64,000 nucleotides of DNA from contig NZ_SNZP01000004.1 in assembly GCF_004363805.1 (NCBI RefSeq), positions 124,001 through 188,000 of the forward strand, written 5' to 3'. Below are positions 25,687-33,590 of this stretch, in pieces. The position numbers were made by a program, and so were the translations under genes. Each line of letters starts with the position of its first letter. Positions within the stretch are counted from its first letter, which is position 1. The notes under the pieces were generated by a model. It worked only from the letters and a program-made list of their open reading frames with translations. It had not been told where the DNA came from and did not search any database. The DNA comes from Paludibacterium purpuratum (GTDB lineage: Bacteria > Pseudomonadota > Gammaproteobacteria > Burkholderiales > Chromobacteriaceae).

Positions 25687-26834
25687 CTAACCACGATATA
25701 TTGGCGTACGCAGTGGCCACGGAGGCCGTCGCCCGCTTGAGAGCGGGAGCGGCTCCTTGGAATTCGATTTTTTCCGCCAGCGCCTACATAACCGCGTCTC
25801 GCGCTTGGCCTGTCCCCGACTTCGTCCTGGTCGACAGCACGAACTCGCTAACCATCGCTGCAGAGTTCAAGCCCCCTCTTCAGTCCAAGCGCGAATACCT
25901 GACAGGTCTGGGCCAAGCGATCGCGTATTCAAAAGATTTTCACTACGGGTTGTTGATCCTTCCAGAAATCGCAGATGATGGATACCCAATCGCTAGGCAT
26001 GTTGTTGATGTTCTACAGCAGGGGTCTCTTGCTGGGATTCCTGTTGGCGTCCTTAGCTATGCGCCAGCTACCTTCTCCCCCCATCATCCCGCGTTTACGG
26101 AAGCACATTTCTTCTCTCCCCGCTCCACGGCGCCTAGCCACCTTGCTCATCTCGACAATAGCTTCTACGCCAAATGGCGAGAAATGAGTCCACAAGAGGT
26201 TTTGCTTTTGCTTGCATTTTGTTACGACGAGATGCGCACACCGTCCTCATCATCGGGGACTGTCCGAGACCGTGCCTTTGATCTCCTGTGGCAGGAGATT
26301 CAAGCTGGGAGAGTAACGCATTGGGCAGGAGGGGTTCGCCACTATTCGGCGGGAACCAAAACAGCAGTCAGCAAAAATTACCGGAATTTCCTATTCCATT
26401 TAGGGTGGACTGAGGCGGATGGGGCGTTAACGAAGGAGGGTTTGGATGCTCTCCACGTAGGTACCTTGTATGGCCATTCCTCTCGCCCTTTTGGGGATTC
26501 CATTGCTACGGCTGCGCTTACGACTGGCAAGCACCTGATTCTCTTCAATGCAATCAGTGAATTTCAAGATTCGCTTGGCAGCGCGTTCCCGAATGAGAGC
26601 GACTGGCTAGATCAACTTGAGTCATTCTTAGAGGTGAAGGGGTTGCTGAAACGTAACCCAGCCCGTGGCGCAGCTGCCATAGCAGGTTCAGCCAGGCAAT
26701 TTCTCAAGGCAGAAAAACAGTTCTGGAAAAATCTTGAATTAATTATTCCAAGAGGAAGCCGCGTATTTCATCCTAGCCGAGGATTCATTTTCAATTGGTC
26801 GCGCATCACGGATCTCCTTCAGTCCTCCCTGTGA
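25683..26834 (+). CDS. Putative restriction endonuclease, PD-(D/E)XK type
   Basis: 383-aa protein whose ATG overlaps the methyltransferase stop (ATGA). Residues 45-63 (PDFVLVD...LTIAAEFKPP) fit the PD-(D/E)XK nuclease core, with Asp46, Glu61 and Lys63. GLGQAIAYSKDFHYGLLILPE follows, as expected for the next core strand. The C-terminal half has no recognised domain and may recognise DNA. Position after a C5-methyltransferase and translational coupling support a type II restriction enzyme. Sequence similarity to a named enzyme was not recognised, so the specificity is unknown. Confidence 0.72.
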   Translation: MTNHDILAYAVATEAVARLRAGAAPWNSIFSASAYITASRAWPVPDFVLVDSTNSLTIAAEFKPPLQSKREYLTGLGQAIAYSKDFHYGLLILPEIADDGYPIARHVVDVLQQGSLAGIPVGVLSYAPATFSPHHPAFTEAHFFSPRSTAPSHLAHLDNSFYAKWREMSPQEVLLLLAFCYDEMRTPSSSSGTVRDRAFDLLWQEIQAGRVTHWAGGVRHYSAGTKTAVSKNYRNFLFHLGWTEADGALTKEGLDALHVGTLYGHSSRPFGDSIATAALTTGKHLILFNAISEFQDSLGSAFPNESDWLDQLESFLEVKGLLKRNPARGAAAIAGSARQFLKAEKQFWKNLELIIPRGSRVFHPSRGFIFNWSRITDLLQSSL

Positions 26835-27135
26835 CCAACTGAAGCTGTCGCGACTCATTCCATCGCATGGTGGTATGCTGCCCTGTGCTGTAGGCGTCCA
26901 GCCCCAGCACGACCGTCTTCATGTTGTCGAACAGCACCTCCTGCGGCACCTCGTGGAAATAGTCACACGCGGCCTGCAAGTAGGCACGTACCGACTCAAA
27001 GCTCTCGCAGATGACAAAGCGCACGAACGACATGCGGCTATAACCCAGTGTGGCCACGAAGGCCGATAGCGGCGACCGTCCGCGAAACACCACGAAATCC
27101 GCCTGCATCCGACGTCCGGGCTCGGTTTCGAAACG
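26835..27135 (-). pseudogene. IS21-family transposase IstA fragment
   Basis: Minus-strand frame with RFETEPGRRMQADFVVFRG, AFVATLGYSRMSFVRFV and DYFHEVPQEVLFDNMKTVVLG, all part of the IS21 IstA catalytic core. Only about 100 of roughly 400-500 residues remain, and both ends of the gene and istB are missing. It stops just where the restriction gene ends, so the cassette was probably joined to this scar. It cannot encode an active transposase. Confidence 0.8.
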
Positions 27136-27223
27136 AACCGCTGGGCAACGTCAGACCGCCTTCATAGCCCTGCGCTTGGATTCGACGGCTGACGAGGTTG
27201 GGTGATCGCGTTCTTCGATTGAA

Positions 27224-27322
27224 CGGGGCGCGGTAGACGCCGATTGCCAGCAGTTTTTCTTTGCCGTCGATCCGGTATTTGAGGCGTCAGTGCTTGGCGC
27301 TGTTCAGATTCATATGGATTCC
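27224..27322 (-). pseudogene. Tyrosine integrase N-terminal fragment (DUF4102-like)
   Basis: On the minus strand the sequence reads MNLNSAKH-stop-RLKYRIDGKEKLLAIGVY. This matches the arm-binding N-terminal domain of P4-type integrases, where the stop position is normally Trp (TGA for TGG at 27289-27287). The rest of the gene is gone. It ends beside the terminator of tRNA-Leu, a standard integration target, so it marks an old island insertion. Confidence 0.65.
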
Positions 27323-27336
27323 CGTGGACGACGCCA

Positions 27337-27375
27337 AAAACAAAAAACCCGCAAGCCAAAAAAGCTTTGCGGGTT
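27337..27375 (-). terminator. Terminator of tRNA-Leu
   Basis: On the minus strand a 9-bp stem (AACCCGCAA / TTGCGGGTT), loop of 12, is followed by TTTTTTG and TTTTTGG. It lies 26 bp downstream of the tRNA 3' end. Confidence 0.8.
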
Positions 27376-27400
27376 TCAGTCGGCACCCCTCGAAGGGGTT

Positions 27401-27485
27401 TGGTGCCCAGGGCCGGACTCGAACCGGCACACCTTGCGGCGGGGGATTTTGAGTCCCCTGCGTCTACCAATTTCGCCACCTGGGC
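27401..27485 (-). tRNA. tRNA-Leu (CAA)
   Basis: 85-nt tRNA ending in an encoded CCA. The acceptor stem is GCCCAGG / CCTGGGC with discriminator A. The D-arm contains TTGGTAGAC, the anticodon arm is GGGGA-CTCAAAA-TCCCC with anticodon CAA, a long variable arm of the leucine class follows, and the T-arm is CCGGTTCGAACCCGG. It lies downstream of rsmI on the same strand. The island with the R-M genes and integrase remnant is on its 3' side. Confidence 0.96.
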
Positions 27486-27531
27486 ATACAGAGATCGGCA
27501 GTTTACCCAAAGAGGGAGTAAATGTAAACGC

Positions 27532-28431
27532 TCATTCGCGATCTTTTTTCAGGGTCAGTGCGTGATCGTACAGCGCCTTCTTGTTTGCCCCGGTCAGTTT
27601 GGCCGCCAGCGCGGCGGCTTGTTTGGTCGGCAGTTCGGCCGCCAGGGTGGCGAGTACGTGCAGCGCTTCGGCGCTCGGGCCTTCGTCTTGCGGCACGGGC
27701 GGGGCGGCGTCGATGACCAGCACGAATTCGCCGCGTTGCTGATTGGCGTCGTCGGTGACGAAGGCCAGCATCTCGCCGGCTGGCAGGGTGCGCAGGGTTT
27801 CGAAGGTTTTGGTGAGTTCGCGGGCGATGAACAGCCGTCGCTCGGGGCCGAGTTCGGCCACGATGTCCTGCAGGGTGTCCAGGATGCGATGCGGCGCTTC
27901 GTAGCACACCACGCTGTATTCGGTTTGGCGCCATTGCGCCAGCGTGCGGCGCCGTTCGCCCGATTTGGGCGGCAGGAAGCCGTGGAACAGGAACGACGGT
28001 GCGGTCAGGCCGCTGGCCGATAGCGCCGTCACGACCGCGCTGGCGCCCGGTAGCGGGCAGACCGGCAGGTCCGCCGCGCGCACGGCTTCGACCAGCCGAG
28101 CGCCGGGGTCGGAGATGGCGGGGGTGCCGGCATCGGAGACTTGGACGACGATCAGGCCTTCGCGCAGCCAGCCGATGACTTGCTCGGCCATGGCGCGCTC
28201 GTTGTGTTCGCGCAGGCTGACGAGCTTGGGAGCGTGCAGGCCGTAGGCTTTGAGCAGTTGCCCGGTGACGCGGGTATCTTCTGCGCAGACCACGTCGGCG
28301 GCGGTGAGCGCAGCCAGGCCGCGCGCGGTGATATCCGCCAGATTTCCAATGGGAGTGGCCAGAACATATAATGACCCGGGTAGGAAAGACTCCCCGGACG
28401 ACTCAATCAAGCGAGCGAACGAAGTATGCAA
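27532..28431 (-). CDS. rsmI: 16S rRNA (cytidine-2'-O)-methyltransferase RsmI
   Basis: Cytoplasmic SAM-dependent enzyme that methylates the ribose of C1402 in 16S rRNA. Conserved TP-methylase motifs: SLYVLATPIGNLADIT, VVCAEDTRVTGQLL, VQVSDAGTPAISDPGARLV, LPGASAVVTALSASGL and YEAPHRILDTL. No ATG or GTG lies before the conserved N-terminus. The TTG at 28431 with GGAG 7 bp upstream is the best start (299 aa); TTG at 28410 is the alternative. The start region overlaps the divergent lppC start by a few bases. The same divergent arrangement (yraL/yraM) occurs in E. coli. Confidence 0.92.
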   Translation of the reverse strand: MHTSFARLIESSGESFLPGSLYVLATPIGNLADITARGLAALTAADVVCAEDTRVTGQLLKAYGLHAPKLVSLREHNERAMAEQVIGWLREGLIVVQVSDAGTPAISDPGARLVEAVRAADLPVCPLPGASAVVTALSASGLTAPSFLFHGFLPPKSGERRRTLAQWRQTEYSVVCYEAPHRILDTLQDIVAELGPERRLFIARELTKTFETLRTLPAGEMLAFVTDDANQQRGEFVLVIDAAPPVPQDEGPSAEALHVLATLAAELPTKQAAALAAKLTGANKKALYDHALTLKKDRE

Positions 28432-29634
28432 AAACTGGCTCCACTGATGGTTGGTGCACTGGTGGCATGGCTGAACATGGCCCATGCGCAGGAACCCGAC
28501 TATATCATTCAAAGCAATGCCGCGCCGCTCAATCCGCTGAGTGTCTCCCCCCTTGCCCAGCCCCGGCCCGCACCGGCTCCGCCACCGACGTCGGCGCCAC
28601 CCGCCGCGCCTGTGTCGGTGCCGCAGGTTGTTCCTCCCGCACCGGTGCCGACGCCTGCTCCAGTTCCTCAAGCCGCGTCCGCGCCGCAGCCGATGCCGCT
28701 GGCGTCGAGCAAGCCCAAGCTGAAGATCGGCGTGTTGCTGCCGACCGGTTCGGCTACGTTCGGCGAGGCCGCGCAGGTGGTGCGCGATGGCATGGATGCC
28801 GCCGCCGCCACCGATGGCCAGGCCGAGTTGGTGTATGTCGACGAGCAAACGCGCGATCTGGTGGCGCGTTATCGTGCGCTGGTGGCTTCCGGCGTGCGCG
28901 TTGTGGTGGGGCCGTTGACCCGGCCTGGCATCGCCGCCATCGCCAAGGATGTGTCGGTGCCAACTTTGGCGCTCAATGCCGTCGACCCCGCACTCAAGGC
29001 TAGCCCGCGCCTGTTGAGCCTGTCGTTGATTGTGGAAGGCGAGGCGCGGCAGGTGGTGCGCATCATGCAGGAAGACGGCCGAGGTAAGCCGCTGGTGGTC
29101 AGCACCGCCGATCCGTTGTCGCGGCGCTTGACCCAGGCGTTCGTCGACGAGTGGCAGAAGCGCACCGGGGTGACCCCGTCCGTGCTCGACTGGCCGTTCG
29201 ATGCCGCCATGACCGGCGCTTTGGCGCAGGCCGATGCGGTGTTCATCGCCATGACGCCGCACGAGGCTTCCGCCTTGAAGGCCGCCTTGCCGGCGACGCT
29301 GTCGGTCTACGCCACTTCGCAGTTGGATACGCGCAAGCCCGATGCATCGCTGGCCGGCATCCGCTTTATCGATATGCCGTGGTTCCTGATGCCGGGGCAA
29401 GAGCAGGTTAAGCATTATCCGCGGCCGTCGGCGGCGCTGACTATGCAGACCGAACGGTTGTACGCCTTGGGCATCGATGCCTACCGTCTGGCGGTGCTGA
29501 TGGCCAATGGCAAACCGGCGCCCGGCACGCTCAAATTGTCCGGGGTGACCGGCGATTTGATGTTGGGTCACGATCGCCAGTTTGAGCGAACTTTGCCACT
29601 GGCGGTGATGATGCCGGATAATAACGGCCAATGA
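28426..29634 (+). CDS. Penicillin-binding protein activator, LpoA/LppC family
   Basis: 402-aa exported protein. A signal peptide (MQKLAPLMVGALVAWLNMAHA) precedes a Pro/Ala-rich linker (about 45-90) and a C-terminal LppC domain (about 95-395) with the periplasmic-binding-protein-like fold (LKIGVLLPTGSATFGEAAQVVRDGMDAA). LpoA activates PBP1A from the outer membrane. Here the signal peptide has no lipobox cysteine, and the whole chain lacks cysteine, so membrane anchoring is unlike E. coli LpoA. The N-terminal TPR-like domain of LpoA is also absent. It is the first gene of the conserved yraM-yraN-diaA-dolP run. Confidence 0.85.
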   Translation: MQKLAPLMVGALVAWLNMAHAQEPDYIIQSNAAPLNPLSVSPLAQPRPAPAPPPTSAPPAAPVSVPQVVPPAPVPTPAPVPQAASAPQPMPLASSKPKLKIGVLLPTGSATFGEAAQVVRDGMDAAAATDGQAELVYVDEQTRDLVARYRALVASGVRVVVGPLTRPGIAAIAKDVSVPTLALNAVDPALKASPRLLSLSLIVEGEARQVVRIMQEDGRGKPLVVSTADPLSRRLTQAFVDEWQKRTGVTPSVLDWPFDAAMTGALAQADAVFIAMTPHEASALKAALPATLSVYATSQLDTRKPDASLAGIRFIDMPWFLMPGQEQVKHYPRPSAALTMQTERLYALGIDAYRLAVLMANGKPAPGTLKLSGVTGDLMLGHDRQFERTLPLAVMMPDNNGQ

Positions 29635-29969
29635 ATAAGATCGGCCGTGAGGCCGAGGATCGGGCATTGAGCTGGCTGTTGCGCCAGGGGCTGGTATTGG
29701 TCGAGCGCAATTGGCGTTGCCGGGGGGGCGAACTGGACCTGGTGATGCGCGATGCCGGCGTTTGGGTGTTTGTCGAAGTGCGCCATCGCGGCGATAGCCG
29801 GTTCGGCGGCGCCGCGGAGAGTCTGACGCGCGCCAAGCTTGCGCGCCTGCAGCATGCGGCGACTTTATATATGCAAGGCAAGGGGTTGTTCGATGCCCAT
29901 TGCCGTTTCGATGCCGTGCTGTCGCGAGGCGACGGTGGGCTGGACTGGATTAAAAATTTTCTGGCGTGA
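29631..29969 (+). CDS. YraN family (UPF0102) nuclease-fold protein
   Basis: 112-aa protein with the family signature: GREAEDRALSWLLRQGLVLVERNWRCRGGELDLVMRD followed by VWVFVEVRHR. The Glu-x-Asp...Glu-Val pattern resembles a Holliday-junction-resolvase/PD-(D/E)XK core. The cellular role is not established. The ATG overlaps the lppC stop (ATGA). The conserved position between lppC and diaA supports the assignment. Confidence 0.93.
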   Translation: MNKIGREAEDRALSWLLRQGLVLVERNWRCRGGELDLVMRDAGVWVFVEVRHRGDSRFGGAAESLTRAKLARLQHAATLYMQGKGLFDAHCRFDAVLSRGDGGLDWIKNFLA

Positions 29970-29989
29970 AGTCGCGCGGAAGGAAAAGC

Positions 29990-30580
29990 ATGGATTTGAT
30001 CGAGCGTGTCAACGCACATTTTTTGGATAGCATCGCCGCCAAGCAGGAAGCGATGGCTTCATTGGCGCCGGTCGTGGCCGCCGCGGCCGAGCGCATGGTG
30101 CAGTGCTTCATGGGCGAAGGCAAGATTTTGTCTTGCGGCAACGGCGGTTCCGCCGCCGATGCACAGCATTTCGCGGCCGAGATGGTGGGGCGGTTCGAGA
30201 AGGAGCGCATGGGCTTGCCGGCTATTTCGCTGGCCACCGATACCTCGGCGCTGACCGCCATCGGCAACGATTACGATTTCGACATGGTGTTCTCCAAGCA
30301 GGTACGTGCCTTGGGTCATGCCAACGATATCCTGCTGGCGATCTCGACTTCGGGTAATTCGGCCAACGTGATCGAGGCCATCGGCGCCGCGCACGAGCGC
30401 GGTATGTGCGTCATCGCATTGACCGGGCGCGATGGCGGCAAGATCGCCGAGGTGCTGTCGCCGGACGACTTGCTGCTCAATGTGCCGGTGATGCGCACTT
30501 GCCGCATTCAAGAGGTTCACATCCTGTTGATCCACGCGGTCTGCGATGCGGTCGACTATATGCTGCTGGGGGCCGAATGA
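29990..30580 (+). CDS. SIS-domain protein DiaA / phosphoheptose isomerase GmhA
   Basis: 196-aa protein with a sugar-isomerase fold: KILSCGNGGSAADAQHFAAEMVGRFEKER and ILLAISTSGNSANVIEAI. The family includes GmhA (sedoheptulose-7-phosphate isomerase, LPS heptose synthesis) and DiaA (activator of DnaA assembly at oriC). Position between yraN and dolP is that of diaA in E. coli, but the sequence alone cannot separate the two. The ATG at 29990 was chosen because of the AAGGAAAAGC site before it and because the upstream residues are not conserved. Confidence 0.88.
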   Translation: MDLIERVNAHFLDSIAAKQEAMASLAPVVAAAAERMVQCFMGEGKILSCGNGGSAADAQHFAAEMVGRFEKERMGLPAISLATDTSALTAIGNDYDFDMVFSKQVRALGHANDILLAISTSGNSANVIEAIGAAHERGMCVIALTGRDGGKIAEVLSPDDLLLNVPVMRTCRIQEVHILLIHAVCDAVDYMLLGAE

Positions 30581-31191
30581 TGCGCCGTTCTCTGATGACC
30601 GTTTTGCTGGCGGCTGCGCTCGGCTCGGCGCTGAGCGGCTGCTTCCCCCTGATCGCCGGCGGTGTGGCCGGAACGGCCATGGTGGCCAGCGACCGCCGCA
30701 CCAGCGGGGCCTATGTCGACGACCAGTCCATCGAACTCAAGGCTTCGTCGCAGCTGTCGAACAAATTCCCCAATGCCCATATCAACGTCAATAGCTTCAA
30801 CCGTACCGCGCTGATGACCGGCGAGGTGGCGAGCGACGACGAGCGTCTGCGCGCCGAGATGGTGGTGCGCGCGCTGCCGGGCGTGAAGCGGGTGGAAAAC
30901 TACACGGTCGTGGCCGATCCGACGACTTTCAGCCAACGCAACAACGACACCTGGATCACCACCAAGGTGCGTAGCCGCTTGGTCAGCGGCAAGGGTAATT
31001 ACTCGTCGCAAGCCATTAAGTTGGTGACCGAGCGTGGCGTGGTCTACATGATGGGCCTGGTTACGCGGGAAGAGGGCGATGCCGTGGCCGAGGTGGCTAG
31101 CCAGACGGCCGGCGTGCAGAAAGTCGTGACCTTGTTCGAATATCTCAATGCGATACCGGCTTTGCCGGCCGACGCTTCGTCGGCGCAGTAG
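30577..31191 (+). CDS. dolP: Dual-BON-domain lipoprotein DolP
   Basis: 204-aa outer-membrane lipoprotein. Signal peptide MMRRSLMTVLLAAALGSALSGC with lipobox LSGC. Two BON domains follow (about 50-115 and 125-195) with VKRVENYTVV and GVVYMMGLVTREEGDAVAEVASQTAGVQKVVTLFEY. DolP (YraP) supports outer-membrane integrity and BAM function. The start overlaps the stop of the SIS-domain gene (ATGA). It closes the conserved rsmI/lppC-yraN-diaA-dolP block. Confidence 0.92.
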   Translation: MMRRSLMTVLLAAALGSALSGCFPLIAGGVAGTAMVASDRRTSGAYVDDQSIELKASSQLSNKFPNAHINVNSFNRTALMTGEVASDDERLRAEMVVRALPGVKRVENYTVVADPTTFSQRNNDTWITTKVRSRLVSGKGNYSSQAIKLVTERGVVYMMGLVTREEGDAVAEVASQTAGVQKVVTLFEYLNAIPALPADASSAQ

Positions 31192-31221
31192 CGCCGCATT
31201 TCCCTGCGCCGTCGTCTGCCC

Positions 31222-32424
31222 TCAGCGGCCGGATGACGGCGCCAGCATATCGGTGCACAGCACGTGCATCGATTCGTCGATCTCAATTGCCATCGATAGC
31301 GTGACACAGGTTCGGGTATCGGTCATCGACAGGTACGGCTCGCTCATGTACAGCACGCCGGGTTGATCGATGGCGTGCTGGAAGTAGGCCCGGCGCGACC
31401 AGATGGCGCCGGTGGTGTCGGCCAGCGGGGCGAATTTGGGGTGGGTGCTCTGGGTCGCGGCCTGTTTGGTGTTGAGGTTGCGGCCGATCTGGCGCCCTTC
31501 GCTATCGAGCAGGAAGCAGCGCAAGACATTGGGCATCGACAGCAGCGGCCGCGCCGCTTCGTCGAACGGCGTGTTCTGGATCAGCAGGATGGCGCTTTGC
31601 ACGAAGGACTGGCGTGCCAGTTCGAGCTGGCGCCGAGTGATCTTGCGCCGTAGCAGGTCGCGCACCATCAGTTCGTCCCAGCGCGCATCGATGCGCGGGG
31701 TGATCAGTTCGTCGCCGTCGGGGGCCAGGCCGGGCCGAGCGATGTAATCGCCTTGCACCAGATCGCAGCCCGATTCCAGTGCGACCAGCACGTCGTTGTC
31801 GGTTTCGATGCCTTCCTGGATCACCAATGCACCAGATTCGTGCATCAGATGCACCAAACGGAACAGCAGATTGCGCAGGCGCGGATTGTTGCTGGCGCTA
31901 CGCAGCAGTTGGCGGTCGAATTTGACCAGGTCGGGCTCCATTTCGCAGATGTGGTCGAGATGCGCGTGGCCGACACCGAAGTCGTCGATGGCGATCAGGA
32001 ATCCCTGCTTGCGCAGTTGGCGTATGCATTGCTGCAGCTTGTCGTCGCCGCCGAGGGCGTGCTCCTGCACTTCCAATACCACGCTTTGCGGTGAGAGGCC
32101 GGCGGCGGCGATCGACTCGGTGACCAGGGCGGTGCGTGCCGGATCGATCAGCGAAGCCGGGTGTACATTGAGAAACAGCCAGCGCGGTTCGCTTGGCACC
32201 GGGGCGTGGGCGACATGGGTGCGCAAGATGGCCAGATCAAGCTGATAACAGGCTTCGGGATCTTCCATCAATGCAAAAACCTGCCCCGGCATCAACGGTC
32301 GGCCGGCATGCTTGGCGCGTAGCAGGGCTTCGAAGCCGACAGTGCGGCGGTGCGCCAGACTGTAGATCGGCTGAAAGTGCGAGCTGAGCGCGAGTCCGGC
32401 ATGTTCTGTCGGCGCCTGATTCAT
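31222..32424 (-). CDS. EAL-domain cyclic-di-GMP phosphodiesterase
   Basis: 400-aa cytoplasmic protein. The EAL domain (about 15-250) keeps the catalytic set: Glu in FEALLR, Asn in FLNVHP, Glu in LEVQEHA, the Asp pair in IDDFGVGH, Lys in LVKFDRQLL, Glu in IQEGIET and Gln in VQGDYIARP. It should therefore hydrolyse c-di-GMP. The C-terminal part (about 255-400; LLSMPNVLRCFLLDSEGRQIG, AYFQHAIDQPGVLYMSEPYLS) looks like a PAS/cache-like sensor domain. The ATG at 32424 has GGGAG 8 bp upstream. It stands alone between two convergent or terminated units. Confidence 0.9.
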   Translation of the reverse strand: MNQAPTEHAGLALSSHFQPIYSLAHRRTVGFEALLRAKHAGRPLMPGQVFALMEDPEACYQLDLAILRTHVAHAPVPSEPRWLFLNVHPASLIDPARTALVTESIAAAGLSPQSVVLEVQEHALGGDDKLQQCIRQLRKQGFLIAIDDFGVGHAHLDHICEMEPDLVKFDRQLLRSASNNPRLRNLLFRLVHLMHESGALVIQEGIETDNDVLVALESGCDLVQGDYIARPGLAPDGDELITPRIDARWDELMVRDLLRRKITRRQLELARQSFVQSAILLIQNTPFDEAARPLLSMPNVLRCFLLDSEGRQIGRNLNTKQAATQSTHPKFAPLADTTGAIWSRRAYFQHAIDQPGVLYMSEPYLSMTDTRTCVTLSMAIEIDESMHVLCTDMLAPSSGR

Positions 32425-32535
32425 CTTGGATCTCCCGAAACCTGCAAACGGAATGCCGCTTAGCATTCCAATGGTGCAACCATATCTTCTGACAGCTTAC
32501 CAAGCAAGCAGCATTCCAGTATGACAAGCACCATG

Positions 32536-32562
32536 AAAAAAGGGCCGCGAGGGCCCTTTTTT
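32536..32562. terminator. Bidirectional rho-independent terminator
   Basis: Arms AAAAAAGGGCC and GGCCCTTTTTT with a 5-nt loop. It lies 20 bp past the stop of the Tim44-like gene on the minus strand and ahead of the EAL gene. Confidence 0.9.
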
Positions 32563-32581
32563 GTCGTTGCAACCGATGGCG

Positions 32582-33535
32582 TCAACTTTGTTGAATGCCG
32601 GAGACCATCCACTTGCCGTTGGTGTCGGCGCTCTTGATGAAATGCCAGGTTTCCGAGAACGGCACCGGCGCCGCGTTGACTTCTTCGCTGACTTGTCCCA
32701 AGAAGCGCACGCTGGCGACGATGCGGCCGTTTTCTTCGCTGCATTCGACCAATTGGCAATCCAGGTTGGTGAAGTCGGCGACCGCTTGATTGCCGGCGAT
32801 GTCGTGACGCAGTTCTTCGAACAGCTCCGGGGTCATATAACGGCGCACTTCGTCCAGCGAGTCGGGCGAGTTCAGGCTTTGCAGGTGCAGGAAGATGCCC
32901 TTGGCCTGGCGCAGGAAATACGGGGTTTCGGTGCCATCCGGCAGGCGGCGGGTGTCGAATGCCGCGGTGGGCGCCGCATTGCCGCCATTGTTCGGGAAGC
33001 CGGAACCGATGGCCGGAATCGGATCGAAGCGATTGTCGTTGGCCAGCGGCTGCGCCGAAGGCGGCGCGGGGCGATGGGCCTGCGGGGCGTGTTCCGGCAT
33101 GGCCATACGGCGGCGGAACCATACCAGGCCGATCAGGAAGACCGCGCCGAGCAGGATGACCCAATGCCAAGGAATGCCGGGTTGTTGCGGCGCCTGCTCA
33201 GCGGCGGCTGCTGCCGGTGCCGAAGCGGTCGCCGGTGCGGCGTTGGCCTTGTTCGACATGGCGGAGCCCGCCATGTAGCCGACCGCGGCGCCGGCCGCGC
33301 CGGCGGCGATGGCGGTGCCGACGCCGACACCCTTCTTCTGCGGTTGTGCCGGTACCTGGGCGGGCGCGGGTTGCGGTGCCACAGGCGTCGTCTGGCGCTG
33401 GTAGGACTGCGTGGGCGCGGCGCGGCGCATGCCGACGCTACGTCCCTTGCCCATGCGTGCCGCTTCGGCCAACGGCGAGAGCAGCAAAGAAATCAGTGAG
33501 AAGGCGAGAATCGCCGTCTTCGCGCGAGAATTCAT
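32582..33535 (-). CDS. Tim44-like domain membrane protein
   Basis: 317-aa protein. N-terminal signal (MNSRAKTAILAFSLISLLLSPLAEA), Pro/Gln-rich region, a Gly/Ala-rich stretch (VGVGTAIAAGAAGAAVGYMAGSAM), and a transmembrane helix at about 123-141 (WHWVILLGAVFLIGLVWF). The C-terminal Tim44-like domain spans about 200-317 (FLRQAKGIFLHLQSLNSPDSLDEVRRYMTPELFEEL; WHFIKS). Common in beta-proteobacteria, with unknown function. It is the last gene of a minus-strand group with olsB and trmO and ends at a strong terminator. Confidence 0.88.
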   Translation of the reverse strand: MNSRAKTAILAFSLISLLLSPLAEAARMGKGRSVGMRRAAPTQSYQRQTTPVAPQPAPAQVPAQPQKKGVGVGTAIAAGAAGAAVGYMAGSAMSNKANAAPATASAPAAAAAEQAPQQPGIPWHWVILLGAVFLIGLVWFRRRMAMPEHAPQAHRPAPPSAQPLANDNRFDPIPAIGSGFPNNGGNAAPTAAFDTRRLPDGTETPYFLRQAKGIFLHLQSLNSPDSLDEVRRYMTPELFEELRHDIAGNQAVADFTNLDCQLVECSEENGRIVASVRFLGQVSEEVNAAPVPFSETWHFIKSADTNGKWMVSGIQQS

Positions 33536-33590
33536 AACCTAGTTTTCCCAAGTGAGATGTCAGCATGCTTTCGGACACCGACATGTTCAG

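Noticed and set aside
28432-29667. N-terminal extension of RsmI to 711 aa
   Set aside because: The extension is antisense to the lppC gene and rich in His/Arg/Gly. The conserved RsmI N-terminus begins after 28431.
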